From Streptomyces benahoarensis (GTDB lineage: Bacteria > Actinomycetota > Actinomycetes > Streptomycetales > Streptomycetaceae), in the NCBI RefSeq assembly GCF_007280575.1, contig NZ_VKJP01000032.1, forward strand, positions 1 to 32,302: 32,302 nucleotides of DNA. The letters are read 5' to 3'. The position numbers were made by a program, and so were the translations under genes. Below the pieces are notes generated by a model that worked only from the letters and a program-made list of their open reading frames with translations, was not told the origin of the DNA and did not search any database. Shown here one piece after another: positions 1 to 9,869 of the stretch; positions within the stretch are counted from its first letter, which is position 1, and each line of letters opens with the position of its first letter.

Positions 1-43
1 TCATGAGCGTCTCGTGGGCTCGGAGATGTGTATAAAGAGACAG
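1..43. other. Illumina Nextera adapter remnant (not genomic)
   Basis: Positions 9-43 match the Nextera read-2 adapter followed by the Tn5 mosaic end, with one extra A in the mosaic end (TATAAAGAGACAG instead of TATAAGAGACAG). Positions 1-8 (TCATGAGC) sit exactly where an 8-base i7 index belongs and match, from memory, Nextera XT index N714. Genomic sequence therefore begins at 44. Read through on the minus strand, the adapter adds the false tail HISEPTRRS to the CTP synthase frame. Confidence 0.97.
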
Positions 44-1605
<1,562 letters not shown>

Positions 1606-2020
1606 GGCCAAGAGGGGGCTCCCGTGGTCGCGAGTGGAGAGGTGCGATGCGGCGCCGTCCCCGGGGTACGAGGGGTGCCTTCGCTGCGGCTCGGGGGGTG
1701 CCGTGACATCTGCCGTGACATTTGTGGGGCCCACCGGTCCACGGGATACCAGGCTATCAGCGACCGGGGATGGTCGCGCCCGGCGGCGTCCGCCGCACCC
1801 GCTCCGCCGCACGTCACCCGAACGAGTGACGCTCCCCTTCGTGGGCGTCGCGCGGGGCCCCATGGGCCGTCGTATCCTGCTCGGAAACTCGTTACGAGCC
1901 GTCCGGTGAGGCACCATCCCCGCCCGATTTCCGGTCCCGCTGCTCGACAACGTTTCATGGGCAGGACGGACAGCTATCACGTCCCGAGGGGGCGTGACTC
2001 CAGTTCGACAGGAGATGCAC
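1606..2020. other. Divergent intergenic region between pyrG and GH15 gene
   Basis: About 415 bp without a convincing gene. It must hold the promoters of pyrG (minus) and of the GH15 gene (plus). Open frames here are overlapping high-GC shadows with no family resemblance. The only clear element is the near-palindrome listed at 1977-1997. No attenuator-type C tract or terminator hairpin was recognised in front of pyrG. Confidence 0.6.
1977..1997. promoter_or_regulatory. Near-perfect inverted repeat upstream of GH15 gene
   Basis: TCACGTCCC, then GAG, then GGGGCGTGA: 8 of 9 bases pair. It ends 12 bp before the AGGAG ribosome binding site of the GH15 gene. It could be an operator or a 5'-UTR hairpin. 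No regulator can be assigned from sequence alone. Confidence 0.3.
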
Positions 2021-3826
2021 GTGGCCGGGCGCATCGAGGACTACGCACTCATCGGCGATATGCAAACCGCCGCTCTCGTGTGCAGGGACGGCATGGTGGA
2101 CTGGCTCTGCCTGCCCCGTTTCGACTCCCCGGCGGTCTTCGCCGGGCTGCTGGGCACCGAGGAACACGGCTTCTGGCGGATGGGCCCCGCCCACTCCGAG
2201 GGCACCCGCCCGCTCCCCGCCGACCGGCGCCGCTACCGCGGTGACTCGCTGGTGCTGGAGTCCGAGTGGGACACCCCGCAGGGCACGGTCCGGGTGATCG
2301 ACTTCATGCCGCCGCGCGACGGCGCACCGCAGCTGGTCCGCATCGTCGAGGGCGTCAGCGGCACCGTCCCGGTCCGCTCCGAGCTGCGGATGCGGTTCGC
2401 GTACGGCTGGGTGGTGCCCTGGGTCCACAAGGTCGACGGGCGGACGGTCGCGGTGGCCGGACCGGACTCGGTGTGGCTGGACACGACGGCGCAGACGTAC
2501 GGCGAGGAGCTGACCACCTACTCCGACTTCACCGTCGCGCCGGGAGAGCGGGTCGCCTTCACGATCAGCTGGCAGCCCTCGCACCACCAGCCCCCGGCGG
2601 TGGCCGAGCCGGAGAACTCGCTGACCGCCACCGAGGACTTCTGGCGCGAGTGGATCGAGCACTGCACGTACCACGGGCCCTACCGGGAAGCGGTGGTCCG
2701 GTCGCTGATCACGCTGAAGGCGCTGACGTACGCGCCGACCGGCGGGATCGTGGCCGCGCCGACCACCTCGCTGCCCGAGGACCTCGGCGGCTCCCGCAAC
2801 TGGGACTACCGCTTCACCTGGCTGCGGGACGCCGCCATCACCCTCTCCTCGCTGCTGCGCACCGGCTACCGCGAGGAGGCCCGGGCCTGGCGCGAGTGGC
2901 TGCTGCGCGCGGTGGCCGGGGACCCGGAGAACCTCCAGATCATGTACGGCATCGCCGGGGAGCGGGAGCTGGGCGAGAACGAGCTGAGCTGGCTGCCGGG
3001 GTACGAGAACTCCCGGCCGGTGCGGGTCGGCAACGGCGCCGCGGGCCAGGTCCAGCTCGATGTGTACGGCGAGGTCATCGAGGCGCTGCACCTGGCGCAC
3101 ATGACCGGCCTGGCCCGGAACGACTACGCCTCGCTGCTCCAGCTGAAGCTGATCAACTGGGTGGAGAACCACTGGCACGAGCCGGACGAGGGCATCTGGG
3201 AGGTCCGCGGGCCGCGCCGCCACTTCGTCCACTCCAAGGTCATGACGTGGGTCGCGGTGGACCGCACCATCAAGCTGATCGAGGCGGGCGACGCCGAGGG
3301 GCCGCTGGAGCGCTGGAAGGAGCTGCGCGACCGCATCCACCAGGACGTCTGCGAGAAGGGGTACGACAAGGAGCGCAACACCTTCACGCAGTCCTACGGC
3401 TCCCAGGAGCTGGACGCGTCGCTGCTGCTGATCCCGCAGATGGGTTTCCTGCCGCCGGACGACAAGCGCGTCATCGGCACGATCGAGGCGATCCAGCGGG
3501 AGCTGTCCACCGAGGACGGTTTCATCCTGCGCTACCCGACCTCCGGTGACGAGGCCGGGGTGGACGGGCTGGAGGGCGACGAGGGCGCGTTCCTGGCCTG
3601 TTCGTTCTGGATGGCCGACGATCTGGCGATGATCGGGCGGGTGGAGGAGGCGCGCACACTCTTCGACCGGCTGCTGTCGCTCCGCAACGACCTGGGACTG
3701 CTGGCCGAGGAGTGGGACTCCGCCAACCAGCGCCAGGTGGGGAACTTCCCGCAGGCGTTCAGCCATGTCCCGCTGATCGACACCGCGCTGCGGCTGACGG
3801 CGAGCGGCGCGTACGGGGGCGGCTGA
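2021..3826 (+). CDS. Glycoside hydrolase family 15 protein (trehalase/glucoamylase-like)
   Basis: Cytoplasmic GH15 hydrolase of 601 residues with no signal peptide. The N-terminal trehalase-like beta domain begins [21 protein letters not shown]. The (alpha/alpha)6 catalytic domain holds the motif [20 protein letters not shown], with the likely general-acid Glu in PED, and a late LLAEEWDS motif with the likely general base. Mycobacterial members of this architecture are trehalases, so trehalose is the most likely substrate, but glucoamylase or dextranase activity cannot be excluded. The GTG at 2021 is chosen because AGGAG at 2010-2014 lies 6 nt upstream; the ATG at 2015 is too close to that SD. 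The gene is intact, and its 3' end faces the Tn7-like element, whose first gene starts 218 bp downstream. Confidence 0.9.
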   Translation: MAGRIEDYALIGDMQTAALVCRDGMVDWLCLPRFDSPAVFAGLLGTEEHGFWRMGPAHSEGTRPLPADRRRYRGDSLVLESEWDTPQGTVRVIDFMPPRDGAPQLVRIVEGVSGTVPVRSELRMRFAYGWVVPWVHKVDGRTVAVAGPDSVWLDTTAQTYGEELTTYSDFTVAPGERVAFTISWQPSHHQPPAVAEPENSLTATEDFWREWIEHCTYHGPYREAVVRSLITLKALTYAPTGGIVAAPTTSLPEDLGGSRNWDYRFTWLRDAAITLSSLLRTGYREEARAWREWLLRAVAGDPENLQIMYGIAGERELGENELSWLPGYENSRPVRVGNGAAGQVQLDVYGEVIEALHLAHMTGLARNDYASLLQLKLINWVENHWHEPDEGIWEVRGPRRHFVHSKVMTWVAVDRTIKLIEAGDAEGPLERWKELRDRIHQDVCEKGYDKERNTFTQSYGSQELDASLLLIPQMGFLPPDDKRVIGTIEAIQRELSTEDGFILRYPTSGDEAGVDGLEGDEGAFLACSFWMADDLAMIGRVEEARTLFDRLLSLRNDLGLLAEEWDSANQRQVGNFPQAFSHVPLIDTALRLTASGAYGGG

Positions 3827-3871
3827 GCCGGATGTGGGATCCCGTTTCCCGTGTCGGATTCCGCGCGGGGA

Positions 3872-3896
3872 TGTCGTAGCCGTATCGGATACGACA
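3872..3896. repeat. Inverted repeat with TACGAC cores, candidate transposase-binding site
   Basis: Arms TGTCGTA (3872-3878) and TACGACA (3890-3896) pair perfectly around an 11-nt centre. The TACGAC core recurs at 3974-3979 and, inverted, at 9949-9954 beyond the last tns gene. Repeated short motifs at both ends are what TnsB-type binding sites look like, but it could equally be the GH15 terminator or an operator. Confidence 0.4.
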
Positions 3897-3954
3897 TGCG
3901 AGCGGGATTCACGCCTCTTTCTTAATTAGTTCCACTCTTCGTGTACCGGACAGT

Positions 3955-3983
3955 CCCGGTCGTCATCAACGCGTACGACCGGG
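3955..3983. repeat. 9-bp stem inverted repeat upstream of tnsA
   Basis: CCCGGTCGT (3955-3963) pairs with ACGACCGGG (3975-3983) around an 11-nt loop. The loop-proximal part contains ACGCGTACGAC (3969-3979), which recurs exactly, in inverted orientation, at 9949-9959. It may be part of the transposon end or a hairpin terminating GH15 transcription. There is no T-tract. Confidence 0.4.
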
Positions 3984-4044
3984 GCATGTCAGCAGCGTTC
4001 GGCGGCCGATCAAGCCGCCTTGGAGAACGCAAGGTTGGGATCCG

Positions 4045-4776
4045 GTGAGCACAACAGATCTGGCTGCGTCGGTACAGGTGAGTGTCCGGCAAGCCGACGA
4101 GTCCGTGGTGGAGGACTTGGAGTGGGAGTCTGCTCCACTCGATCTCCTGCGGAACGCACAACCGTGGCGGACGTTCCGCTGGCACAAGGGCCAGCAGCAC
4201 TACTCGGGCACGTACTGGGCGGCGACGGTACGCAACCACGTGATCTACGAGTCGCGGCTGGAACTGGCACGGCTGCTGTTCGCAGACTTCGCGCCGAACG
4301 TCCGGCACTTCGTCGCCCAGCCCTTCCTGATCAAGGCAGTGGTTGAGGGCAAGCTACGGCGGCACATCCCGGACTATCTGCTGCTGACCGGCGATGGGCC
4401 AGTGGTCGTGGATGTCAAGCCACGGCATCGACTGGAGCGGCCGAAAGTCGCGTTCACGTTCGCGTGGACTCGTGCGGCGGTCGCCTCCCGTGGGTGGTGT
4501 TACGAAGTCTGGAGTGAACCGGACCTTCATGAGCTGGAGAACATCCGCTTCCTTGCCGGCTACCGCAGGGACTGGCTGTTCGATCCGGGCCTTTTGGACG
4601 ACTTGCGGGCCTGTGAGCTGGAGGGACGGTCGCTGGGTGAGGCTTTCCGGTTGCTGCCCGGCTGCCCCCGGCCGCTGGTGAAGTCGGCGGTGCTGCACCT
4701 GCTGTGGTCGGGGCACATGACGACGGAGTTGGACCGACCGCTCAGCTCGGGGCACGTGTTGAGGAGGGCCGCATGA
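4045..4776 (+). CDS. tnsA: TnsA-like transposon endonuclease
   Basis: Nuclease subunit of the Tn7-type heteromeric transposase (243 residues). It cuts the non-transferred 5' strands at the element ends, so that transposition can be cut-and-paste. The PD-(D/E)XK catalytic set is visible: Glu69 in YESRLE, Asp110 in HIPDY, and Asp123 with Lys125 in VVDVKP, with the spacing expected for TnsA. The GTG at 4045 is the start that gives the family-length protein; SD-like AAGG at 4031-4034 is weak and 10 nt away. The stop overlaps the tnsB start as ATGA, so translation is probably coupled. The nuclease core and some C-terminal extension are intact. Having TnsA predicts simple insertions rather than cointegrates. 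Confidence 0.9.
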   Translation: MSTTDLAASVQVSVRQADESVVEDLEWESAPLDLLRNAQPWRTFRWHKGQQHYSGTYWAATVRNHVIYESRLELARLLFADFAPNVRHFVAQPFLIKAVVEGKLRRHIPDYLLLTGDGPVVVDVKPRHRLERPKVAFTFAWTRAAVASRGWCYEVWSEPDLHELENIRFLAGYRRDWLFDPGLLDDLRACELEGRSLGEAFRLLPGCPRPLVKSAVLHLLWSGHMTTELDRPLSSGHVLRRAA

Positions 4777-6926
4777 GCGGGGCGGGAACGCGGCTTGGTG
4801 TCGGCACGCGCTTTCGGCTCGACGGCGAGACGGTCGAGGTCGTGGAGTTCGCGTGCCTGGCCACGGGCATGGAGGTCATCTTCAAGGATGCCCGTGACCG
4901 ACTGGTTCGGATGTCGGTTCGGGAACTGCTGACCTCGGACCGGGCAGAGGTGATCGTCGACGACTCTGGACCGGCCGCCGACGATGGCGAGTTGGCCGCC
5001 GTGGTGCTGTCCCGGCTGACCAAGCAGGAGCGCAAGGACGTCTTGGAGCGGGCTGGGCATGTCCGGGAGGTGCTGACGGGTTACCGCTCGGGATCCGAAG
5101 AGCTGGCACAGCCGGGTGAGCCTCGCCCCGATTACGCTCCCGGACGTTCGTTGAGCAAGCGGTATGCGGCCAAGGCGTCCGAACTGGGAGTGACCGCACG
5201 TTCGGTGGAGCGCTGGGCCAGCGCTTTCCAGCGAAGCGGCGAGGTGGGACTCGTCCCGAAAAGGGCCCAGGCAGAAGGCGGGCTGGCTCATGCTGATCCG
5301 CGCTGGATGGAGACGGCCGAGGAGATTCTGGGCGAGTACAAGGAGGAGTCCCGGCCTTCCGTCAAGCTCGTGTTGGAGCGGGTGCAGGCCCGGTTGGAGG
5401 AGCGTTTCGGATCGGGCACAGTGCCGCTGCCGAAGCGGACGGCGGGGTATCGGTGGATGCAGGAGCTTGAGCGGCGTCATCCGACGTTCCGGTTGAGCAC
5501 GAAGCGCAACCGGGATATCGCGGATCGCCCTGCTGGTGTCTACGGGAAGCTGCGGCCGACGCGGCCGGGCGAGTACGTGCTGATGGACACCACGCGGCTG
5601 GATGTCTTCGCCTTCGACCCGGTGACACTGAAGTGGGTACAGGCGGAGCTGACCGTCGCGATGGACTGGTACACCCGGTGCATCACCGGCATCCGGGTCA
5701 CGCCGGTGTCGACGAAGGCCGTCGACGCGGCGGCTGTACTTTTCCAGACCTACCGGCCGCGGCCTGTTCCTGAGTCCTGGCCGAAGGAAGCGGCCTGGCC
5801 CGATCACGGGATTCCCCGCGGTGTCCTGGTGGAGGCCGAGGCGGTCCACGGGCCCGTTACGGGGGCCGTGAGCCCGGCGCTGGCGGCGGAGACGCTCATT
5901 GTCGACCACGGCAAGATCTATCTCTCCGCCCATCTAACCAGCGTCTGCCACCGGTTGGGCATGTCGATCCAACCGGCCCGGCTACGGACGGGCCGGGACA
6001 AGGGGCCCATCGAGAGGTTCTTCAGGACCGTGCGGGAAGACGTGCTGCAGGTGCTGCCCGGCTACAAAGGCCCCGACATCCATTCGCGGGGACTCAACCC
6101 CGAAAAGGACGCCTTCTTCTTCCTGCACGAGCTTGAGGCGATCATCCGCGAGTGGGTGGCGTGTGTGTATCACCGCAGGCCGCACAGTGGTCTCGTCGAT
6201 CCACACCTGCCAAGTGTGGACTTGTCGCCGGCCGCGATGTTCGAGCACGGTCTGGCCCGGGCCGGCTACATCGAAGTGCCGCGGGATCCGAACCTGGCCT
6301 ACGAGTTCCTCGCGGTCACGATGCGGACCGTCCAGCACTACGGCGTCGAGATCAAGGGACGCCGCTACGACGGCCCGGGAATTGCCGGTCTGAAGGACAT
6401 GGCCGGATCTGCAGTCGAGCTGGCCAAACGGCGGCTGCCGTTCTTCGCCGACCCTGACGACGTCACCCGCGTCTACTTCCGCGACGAGGAAGGCAAGTGG
6501 CACACGCTGCGATGGGAACACGCGGCGAGTCTGCAGATGCCGCTGAGCGAGGAAGCACTGCAGTTCGCCCGGCACCTGGCCGCGAAGAAGTACGCTTACC
6601 CCAACGACCGGCTCGCCGTCGCGCTACTGCTGGAGCGGTGGAACCTCGGGCTCGGCAACTCGCTGGTCGAGCGGCGCATGGCCCTGCGGCTCTCTCGCGA
6701 ACAGGCCGCCGTGGACCTTCCTGGCGAGCAAGTCTCCGAGGTCCACGTCTTGCCGTCGGTCGTCCGCGTGCTGTCCCTTCCCGAACAGCCAGCGCCTCCG
6801 GCGATCGAGGCCGTCCAGGGCCAGGAGCCGGAGGCGGGCGATGACGACGCCGACGGCCTGGAGGAGCTGGAAGAGGAACTCGACTTCTACGCCACCGCCT
6901 TGAAGGACATCGATGACGATGAGTAA
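4773..6926 (+). CDS. tnsB: TnsB-like DDE transposase (Mu/Tn7 type)
   Basis: A 717-residue transposase of the Mu/TniA/TnsB family that binds the transposon ends and joins their 3' ends to target DNA. An N-terminal HTH region (about 128-165, including GVTARSVERWASAFQRSGE) precedes the rve-type catalytic core. The acidic triad is visible as Asp272 in VLMDTT, Asp378 in LIVDHG and Glu414 in GPIERFF, which is D,D(35)E spacing. A Mu C-terminal beta-barrel-type region follows (about 520-600). The tail is strongly acidic (Glu/Asp-rich from ~685), where TnsB proteins usually contact TnsC. The ATG at 4773 overlaps the tnsA stop; an upstream start inside tnsA is less likely. No catalytic residue is missing, so the enzyme is probably functional. 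Confidence 0.93.
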   Translation: MSGAGTRLGVGTRFRLDGETVEVVEFACLATGMEVIFKDARDRLVRMSVRELLTSDRAEVIVDDSGPAADDGELAAVVLSRLTKQERKDVLERAGHVREVLTGYRSGSEELAQPGEPRPDYAPGRSLSKRYAAKASELGVTARSVERWASAFQRSGEVGLVPKRAQAEGGLAHADPRWMETAEEILGEYKEESRPSVKLVLERVQARLEERFGSGTVPLPKRTAGYRWMQELERRHPTFRLSTKRNRDIADRPAGVYGKLRPTRPGEYVLMDTTRLDVFAFDPVTLKWVQAELTVAMDWYTRCITGIRVTPVSTKAVDAAAVLFQTYRPRPVPESWPKEAAWPDHGIPRGVLVEAEAVHGPVTGAVSPALAAETLIVDHGKIYLSAHLTSVCHRLGMSIQPARLRTGRDKGPIERFFRTVREDVLQVLPGYKGPDIHSRGLNPEKDAFFFLHELEAIIREWVACVYHRRPHSGLVDPHLPSVDLSPAAMFEHGLARAGYIEVPRDPNLAYEFLAVTMRTVQHYGVEIKGRRYDGPGIAGLKDMAGSAVELAKRRLPFFADPDDVTRVYFRDEEGKWHTLRWEHAASLQMPLSEEALQFARHLAAKKYAYPNDRLAVALLLERWNLGLGNSLVERRMALRLSREQAAVDLPGEQVSEVHVLPSVVRVLSLPEQPAPPAIEAVQGQEPEAGDDDADGLEELEEELDFYATALKDIDDDE

Positions 6927-8055
6927 GCCGATCCGGGCCCAGGCCGAGGAAGCCGATCTGCGCTCCCGGCTGGATCACCTCACGCTGTCCCGCAAGGAAG
7001 GCTTCGGCCGGCTGGCCGAAGCCCCGCACAGGAAGCGTCCGGAACGTCTGTCCCGCGGCCAGCTGAAGAAGCTGGATAGGGAAGCTCTTACCGAATATAA
7101 CCGCGGCCGCCGCAAATGGCATGCGAACCTCGGCCCGCTGGGGACCCCGCAGATGAAAGCCCTCCATGAAGACCTCTGGGACATCTTCGACAGCAACGAC
7201 CAGGACAGCGACAAGGTCAAGGGCGGCATCGCCCTCGATGCCTTTCCCGGTCTGGGGAAGACCACAGCCGTTCTCGCCTTTGCCCGAAAGCTCCACCGCC
7301 GCATCATCGAAGAGGAGGGGAAGTATACCCCCGAGGGCCACGAGCGGTGGCCTGTTTGCCGTGTCGGGCTGACCAGCAATACCGGGATGCGCGACTTCAA
7401 CCGGGCAATTCTGGAGTATTACGGGCATCCTGGCCGTTTCCGGGGGACCGCCGCCGAATTCGGTTACCGCGCTCTCGATTCTGTCTTGTCGGCGGAAACG
7501 AAGCTCTTGATCGTGGATGACCTGCACTTCCTGAAGTGGCGAAACAAGAACGGAATTGAGGTCAGCAACCACTTCAAGTATATCGCCAACGAATTCCCGG
7601 TTACCTTGCTGATGATCGGCGTCGGCCTGGAAAGGCGGGGCCTGTTCAGCGAAGGAGCGAGCTATGAGGACGCGGTACTCGCCCAGACTGGGCGTCGCAC
7701 CACCCGGCTGAACATGGACCCGTTCACTATCGCATCCGAAAAGGGACGCGCCGACTGGCGCGACACCCTCCTCGCGATCGAGGAACGCGTAATCCTCGCG
7801 GACAAATACCCCGGAATGATCGCCGACGACCTGTCCGACTACCTCTTCGCCCGCAGCACTGGACACATCGGCTCGCTGATGACGCTGATCAACCGCGGCT
7901 GCCAGAGAGCCGTACGTACCGGTACCGAACGCCTGAACAAGAAGCTGCTCGACCAGGTGAAGAACGACGCTGCATCCGAACAAGCCTGCCAGGAACTCCA
8001 GCAAGCCCTAGACGCCGGCCGACTCGTCAGCAAGCCCGGGAAGAAGGCATCGTGA
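6913..8055 (+). CDS. tnsC: TnsC/TniB-like AAA+ ATPase, transposition regulator
   Basis: A 380-residue AAA+ ATPase that, in Tn7-type systems, polymerises on target DNA, receives the target signal from TniQ/TnsD and activates the transposase. Walker A is FPGLGKTT (111-118) and Walker B is LLIVDDLHF (198-206). A sensor-like LLMIGVGLERRGLF follows at about 232-245. The N-terminal ~75 residues are basic and probably contact TnsB or DNA. Translation starts at 6913 or, two codons later, at the ATG at 6919. Both lie inside the end of tnsB, giving coupled translation. The stop overlaps the tniQ start by 4 bp (GTGA). The GC content is lower than in flanking genes, consistent with horizontal origin. Confidence 0.9.
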   Translation: MTMSKPIRAQAEEADLRSRLDHLTLSRKEGFGRLAEAPHRKRPERLSRGQLKKLDREALTEYNRGRRKWHANLGPLGTPQMKALHEDLWDIFDSNDQDSDKVKGGIALDAFPGLGKTTAVLAFARKLHRRIIEEEGKYTPEGHERWPVCRVGLTSNTGMRDFNRAILEYYGHPGRFRGTAAEFGYRALDSVLSAETKLLIVDDLHFLKWRNKNGIEVSNHFKYIANEFPVTLLMIGVGLERRGLFSEGASYEDAVLAQTGRRTTRLNMDPFTIASEKGRADWRDTLLAIEERVILADKYPGMIADDLSDYLFARSTGHIGSLMTLINRGCQRAVRTGTERLNKKLLDQVKNDAASEQACQELQQALDAGRLVSKPGKKAS

Positions 8056-9869
8056 GAGAACTCCGCACCCTGGCAATCCGTGTCCTCCCCCAGCCCGGCG
8101 AGAGCCTGGACAGCTGGCTGGAGGCCCTCGCTCGACGTTCCTCGACGTCCCTGTCTGCACTCCTGGACGCGCTGGGCCTGCCCGTTTTCGAACGGACCCA
8201 CCACCTGCTCGTCGACCTGACCAACGCACAGCTACAACAGGTGGAAGCACAACTTGGCCTGCTCGCAGGCTATCTTGACCAGACCGTCATGCCGGCAGAC
8301 GCCTTCAGCCGCCGCGCTCCCCACTGGCGGTTCTGCCCGCGATGTTTGCGCGAGACGCAAGGACGATGGCTGACACGCTGGTGGCTGCCCTGGACCTTCG
8401 CCTGCACCAAGCACCACACGCTCCTGCATGACGTCTGCCCAAGTTGCCTCAAAGAGCCGCGCGCATTCCTACCCAGGCCGGTGCACCTACACCCCTCAGG
8501 ACACTGCATGCGCCGAACCGGCCAACGGGGCATCTGTGGAACCGACCTGAGCACTGCACCTCTCCTGGACCTTGACCCACGACATCCCGTATTCGAGGCC
8601 CAGCACGACCTCGATTCCCTCTCTGTTGACAGACACACGAGCGCCGAGACAGCCTTCGCAGCGGCGGACATGCCCTTTTCGGCGCTCATGCAGTCACTAT
8701 CGCCCTCAGATCTTCAGAGCATGAGCGATGTCGCCCAGAGCATCTGGGAAAGGTCTTGCAGCGAAGCTACCAGCACGAGGTCGCCGTTTGGCAGCTGGCG
8801 TGTCCACGAACGAGGACGCCGACTCCTCACCCGCGAATTTCTGCACCGCGAGTACACGGTGAACAGAAAGACATTTCGTGGCATCGCCCAGGAATATGAC
8901 TTGTCGGCGAGACAGGTGAATAAGCGAGCGCGAGAGCTGAATATCGCAGTCTCACGCGGGAGCCGGCCAAAGGCAATCGATAACGACTGGCTACGAGAAC
9001 AATACGTACTCCGAGTCCGAACAGCTGAAGATATCGCCCAAGATGTCGGAATTAACGCCGGAGCCATCCTCAAGCGACTCAAGAAACTTGGCATCCCTCG
9101 TCGACCTAAGGGGATTCACAGCCGACCTGCCTTGAACATCAAACTCGACGAATCACTGCCGCTCGACATCAGGGCAGCAGTGGAAGGAACCTTGCACGGA
9201 TGGCTTCGCTTGCGTCGCTTCCAGATCTGCATGGCGTTCCCTACTTCCTTGACCGCCGCAACATACTTGGGGATCGCGAACTCCGCCCTTGCTGCACAGC
9301 TTGGCCAATTGGAACGGGACATCGGTACTTCACTGTTCTATCGGCCTGGCCGCCACAGACCTCTGCGACCGACCGATCGCGGGACGATGCTCTTGCAACA
9401 CCTCAAGGACAGTCGCGTTCAGGACCTCATGCGCAAGACCCTCGGTTCCAACATCGAACCCATGCCAGAACAAGACGCGCTGACCGCTGCGTCTGCGGCA
9501 GTTGATGGCAGGAACGTAGCACTGACCACTCTGCACCCCGACGCGCCAGCTCCTCAGATCCTGAACATCCCCCCGCCTCTCCAGCCCCTCCTGGACCACC
9601 TGCTGGCGCACGATGGCCCGGAGACTTACGCATTCCAAATCCACAGCGACACCGGCGTCACGTTCAATACCGTCTACCGTCAGCTCCAGCGGTTGGAAGC
9701 AGCTGGCTGGCTCACAAGCCGCCGCGAAACCCGAGCCGAACGGCCAGACCGCGGACACCTACGCACCTACTACTCACTGACCGCGGCAGCGCGTCGAGCG
9801 GCAGCCCGCAATCCGCATCACCCCTGTGGCGCTGAGGAAAATGACAGCGCCACGGGACGGAGCCACTGA
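8052..9869 (+). CDS. tniQ: TniQ/TnsD-like target-selection protein with appended LysR-like and PadR-like winged helices
   Basis: A 605-residue targeting subunit. The TniQ core occupies about 1-165 and includes zinc-ligand pairs C95/C98, C118 with H121/H122, and C129/C132, with a further Cys152/Cys162. Downstream, DNA-binding modules follow in series. Two small HTHs come first: 262-298, with TFRGIAQEYDLSARQVNKRA, and 310-350, with TAEDIAQDVGINAGAILKRL. A LysR-type winged HTH (about 378-452) has LAAQLGQLERDIGTSLFYR and then LRPTDRG. A PadR/MarR-like winged HTH (about 508-585) has TGVTFNTVYRQLQRLEAAGW and TYYSLTAAARR. Multiple HTHs after the TniQ core fit TnsD-style recognition of a fixed chromosomal site. 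The GTG at 8052 overlaps the tnsC stop. The TniQ assignment is solid; the individual HTH families are my reading of the motifs. Confidence 0.88.
   Translation: MRELRTLAIRVLPQPGESLDSWLEALARRSSTSLSALLDALGLPVFERTHHLLVDLTNAQLQQVEAQLGLLAGYLDQTVMPADAFSRRAPHWRFCPRCLRETQGRWLTRWWLPWTFACTKHHTLLHDVCPSCLKEPRAFLPRPVHLHPSGHCMRRTGQRGICGTDLSTAPLLDLDPRHPVFEAQHDLDSLSVDRHTSAETAFAAADMPFSALMQSLSPSDLQSMSDVAQSIWERSCSEATSTRSPFGSWRVHERGRRLLTREFLHREYTVNRKTFRGIAQEYDLSARQVNKRARELNIAVSRGSRPKAIDNDWLREQYVLRVRTAEDIAQDVGINAGAILKRLKKLGIPRRPKGIHSRPALNIKLDESLPLDIRAAVEGTLHGWLRLRRFQICMAFPTSLTAATYLGIANSALAAQLGQLERDIGTSLFYRPGRHRPLRPTDRGTMLLQHLKDSRVQDLMRKTLGSNIEPMPEQDALTAASAAVDGRNVALTTLHPDAPAPQILNIPPPLQPLLDHLLAHDGPETYAFQIHSDTGVTFNTVYRQLQRLEAAGWLTSRRETRAERPDRGHLRTYYSLTAAARRAAARNPHHPCGAEENDSATGRSH

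Larger units (their letters stand above)
3827..4044. other. GH15-tnsA spacer; likely contains the transposon end next to tnsA
   Basis: 218 bp without a gene. It contains an AT-rich patch (TTTCTTAATTAG, 3919-3930), unusual for this genome and a possible promoter area for the tns operon, plus two inverted repeats listed separately. The Tn7-like end adjoining tnsA should lie here, but no target-site duplication could be matched to the far side, so the exact boundary is unresolved. Confidence 0.55.
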
